Positions 62,607-64,000 of a stretch of 64,000 bases of DNA are shown piece by piece. Every line of letters begins with the position of its first letter. Within the stretch, counting starts at the first letter, position 1. Both the position numbers and the translations under genes were made by a program. The notes beneath the pieces were generated by a model that was not told where the DNA came from, made no database searches, and saw only the letters and a list, made by a program, of their open reading frames with translations. The DNA comes from Streptomyces achromogenes (GTDB lineage Bacteria > Actinomycetota > Actinomycetes > Streptomycetales > Streptomycetaceae). The stretch spans positions 5,270,001-5,334,000 of the forward strand of contig NZ_JAUSYH010000001.1 in the NCBI RefSeq assembly GCF_030816715.1, given 5' to 3'.

Positions 62607-64000
62607 GTGTCATCAGCGACTCCTACTGCCGCCGCCCCCGACACCGTCCTGGTCGTCGACTTCGGTGCGCAGTACGCCCAGCTCATCGCCCGTCGAGTCC
62701 GCGAGGCGCGGGTCTACAGCGAGATCGTGCCGAGCAGCATGCCGGTCGAGGAGATGCTCGCCAAGAACCCGGCGGCGATCGTCCTCTCCGGCGGCCCCTC
62801 GTCCGTGTATGAGGAGGGCGCCCCGACCGTCGACCGCGCGCTCTTCGAGGCCGGCGTCCCCGTCTTCGGCATGTGCTACGGCTTCCAGTTGATGGCGCAG
62901 ACCCTCGGCGGCACCGTCGACAACTCCGGCGCCCGTGAGTACGGCCGCACCGACCTGCACGTCTCCCGCGCCTCCTCCACCCTCTTCGAGGGCACCCCGA
63001 CCGAGCAGGCCGTGTGGATGTCGCACGGCGACGCCTGCTCCGCCGCGCCCGAGGGCTTCGTCGTCAGCGCCTCCACGGACGTCGTCCCGGTCGCCGCCTT
63101 CGAGAACGACGAGAAGAAGCTCTACGGCGTCCAGTACCACCCCGAGGTCATGCACTCCACGCACGGCCAGCAGGTGCTGGAGCACTTCCTCTACCGGGGT
63201 GCGGGCCTGAGCCCGGACTGGACCACCGGCAACGTCATCGACGAGCAGGTCGAGGCCATCCGCGAGCAGGTCGGCGACCGGCGCGCCATCTGCGGGCTCT
63301 CCGGCGGCGTGGACTCCGCGGTCGCCGCGGCGCTCGTGCAGAAGGCCATCGGCTCCCAGCTGACCTGCGTCTACGTCGACCACGGTCTGATGCGCAAGGG
63401 CGAGACCGAGCAGGTCGAGAAGGACTTCGTGGCCGCGACCGGCGTCCAGCTGAAGGTGGTCGACGCGGAGGAGCGCTTCCTCACAGCGCTCAAGGGCGTC
63501 TCGGACCCCGAGGAGAAGCGGAAGATCATCGGGCGCGAGTTCATCCGCGTCTTCGAGCAGGCCCAGGCCGAGATCATCGCGGACGAGGGCCCGGCCGTGG
63601 AGTTCCTCGTCCAGGGCACGCTCTACCCGGACGTCGTCGAGTCCGGCGGCGGCACCGGCACCGCGAACATCAAGTCCCACCACAACGTGGGCGGTCTGCC
63701 GGAGGACCTCGAGTTCCAGCTGATCGAGCCGCTGCGCAAGCTGTTCAAGGACGAGGTCCGCATGGTCGGCCAGGAGCTCGGCCTGCCGGAGGAGATCGTC
63801 CAGCGCCAGCCGTTCCCCGGCCCCGGCCTCGGCATCCGCATCGTCGGCGAGGTCACCAAGGAGCGTCTGGACCTGCTGCGCGACGCCGACGCCATCGCCC
63901 GCGAGGAGCTGACGGCCGCCGGTCTCGACCGGGACATCTGGCAGTGCCCGGTGGTCCTCCTCGCGGACGTCCGCAGCGTCGGCGTCCAGGGCGACGGCCG
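62607..64000 (+). CDS. guaA: GMP synthase (glutamine-hydrolysing), 5' part
   Basis: Converts XMP to GMP with glutamine and ATP, completing the pathway begun by GuaB. The first 464 codons are present and the frame is open to the window end. The class I glutaminase domain has the Cys in GMCYGFQLMAQ and His/Glu in QYHPEVMHS; the ATP-pyrophosphatase domain has the P-loop LSGGVDSAVAAAL and VVESGGGTGTANIKSHHNVGGLPE. The start is GTG 62607 with GGAAGG upstream. It is divergent from the chorismate mutase leader. A direct repeat, GCCGGTTCCACCGTCGGTC, occurs twice in the spacer near 62460-62520. Confidence 0.97.
   Translation, partial: MSSATPTAAAPDTVLVVDFGAQYAQLIARRVREARVYSEIVPSSMPVEEMLAKNPAAIVLSGGPSSVYEEGAPTVDRALFEAGVPVFGMCYGFQLMAQTLGGTVDNSGAREYGRTDLHVSRASSTLFEGTPTEQAVWMSHGDACSAAPEGFVVSASTDVVPVAAFENDEKKLYGVQYHPEVMHSTHGQQVLEHFLYRGAGLSPDWTTGNVIDEQVEAIREQVGDRRAICGLSGGVDSAVAAALVQKAIGSQLTCVYVDHGLMRKGETEQVEKDFVAATGVQLKVVDAEERFLTALKGVSDPEEKRKIIGREFIRVFEQAQAEIIADEGPAVEFLVQGTLYPDVVESGGGTGTANIKSHHNVGGLPEDLEFQLIEPLRKLFKDEVRMVGQELGLPEEIVQRQPFPGPGLGIRIVGEVTKERLDLLRDADAIAREELTAAGLDRDIWQCPVVLLADVRSVGVQGDG

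Overview
The window is chromosomal DNA of a Streptomyces. It is very GC-rich with strong G/C third-position bias, many GTG starts, overlapping ATGA/GTGA stop-starts and frequent leaderless-looking promoters. It carries developmental genes confined to this group (whiD, bldM, the shbA-type sigma factor) and a groES-groEL1 operon with a His-rich GroEL tail. From memory, the gene order matches the core region of Streptomyces coelicolor that runs from glmS through groEL1, whiD/bldM and guaB to guaA. Both end genes are cut: glmS lacks its 5' part and guaA its 3' part. I see no rRNA, tRNA, insertion sequence, prophage or CRISPR array.

Layout. 1-14700: glmS end; a membrane-anchored M16-type peptidase with a partner gene; acpS, nnrE/D, alr, an alpha/beta hydrolase and tsaE; then tsaB-rimI-tsaD, which with tsaE make and use the t6A tRNA modification machinery. 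14894-19945: a xylan-use cluster (GH3 glycosidase, LacI regulator, secreted GH10-CBM2 xylanase) whose two promoter regions share CGAA...TTCG palindromes. 20036-26400: LCP cell-wall ligase, a YciI-like protein with an ECF42-type sigma factor, a THUMP-like methyltransferase and two translationally coupled lipoprotein polysaccharide deacetylases. 26617-28897: groES-groEL1 with two CIRCE operators. 29126-35025: a more variable block with two coupled membrane proteins, a secreted protein, a SnoaL-like protein, an SDR, a MOSC protein and a LysR regulator.

35191-40640: the developmental and nucleotide block. whiD and bldM are divergent; bldM has an exact BldN-type promoter. The shbA-like sigma factor, guaB and guaB3 follow. 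40826-45584: a nucleotide-sugar dehydrogenase whose catalytic Cys is replaced by Ser, glpD, an unusual tandem-repeat spacer and a secreted serine hydrolase. 45852-56221: five consecutive receptor-like Ser/Thr kinase genes with related outer domains; the second is a degenerate pseudokinase with a huge insertion. 56452-61143: succinate-semialdehyde dehydrogenase, a GMC oxidoreductase and a sortase-anchored (LAETG) surface protein. 61866-64000: chorismate mutase and guaA.

The most interesting signal is upstream of chorismate mutase on the minus strand: a good promoter, an apparently leaderless 23-codon ORF with a Phe/Tyr cluster (TTC, TTT, TAT) and then a perfect 13-bp terminator hairpin with a U-run before the gene. 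This has the architecture of transcription attenuation by aromatic amino acid supply. Other leads are the pseudokinase, the Cys-to-Ser dehydrogenase, the palindromes at 10037 and around the xylanase, a possible small RNA with a DasR-like site near 61400, and several minisatellite-like tandem repeats.
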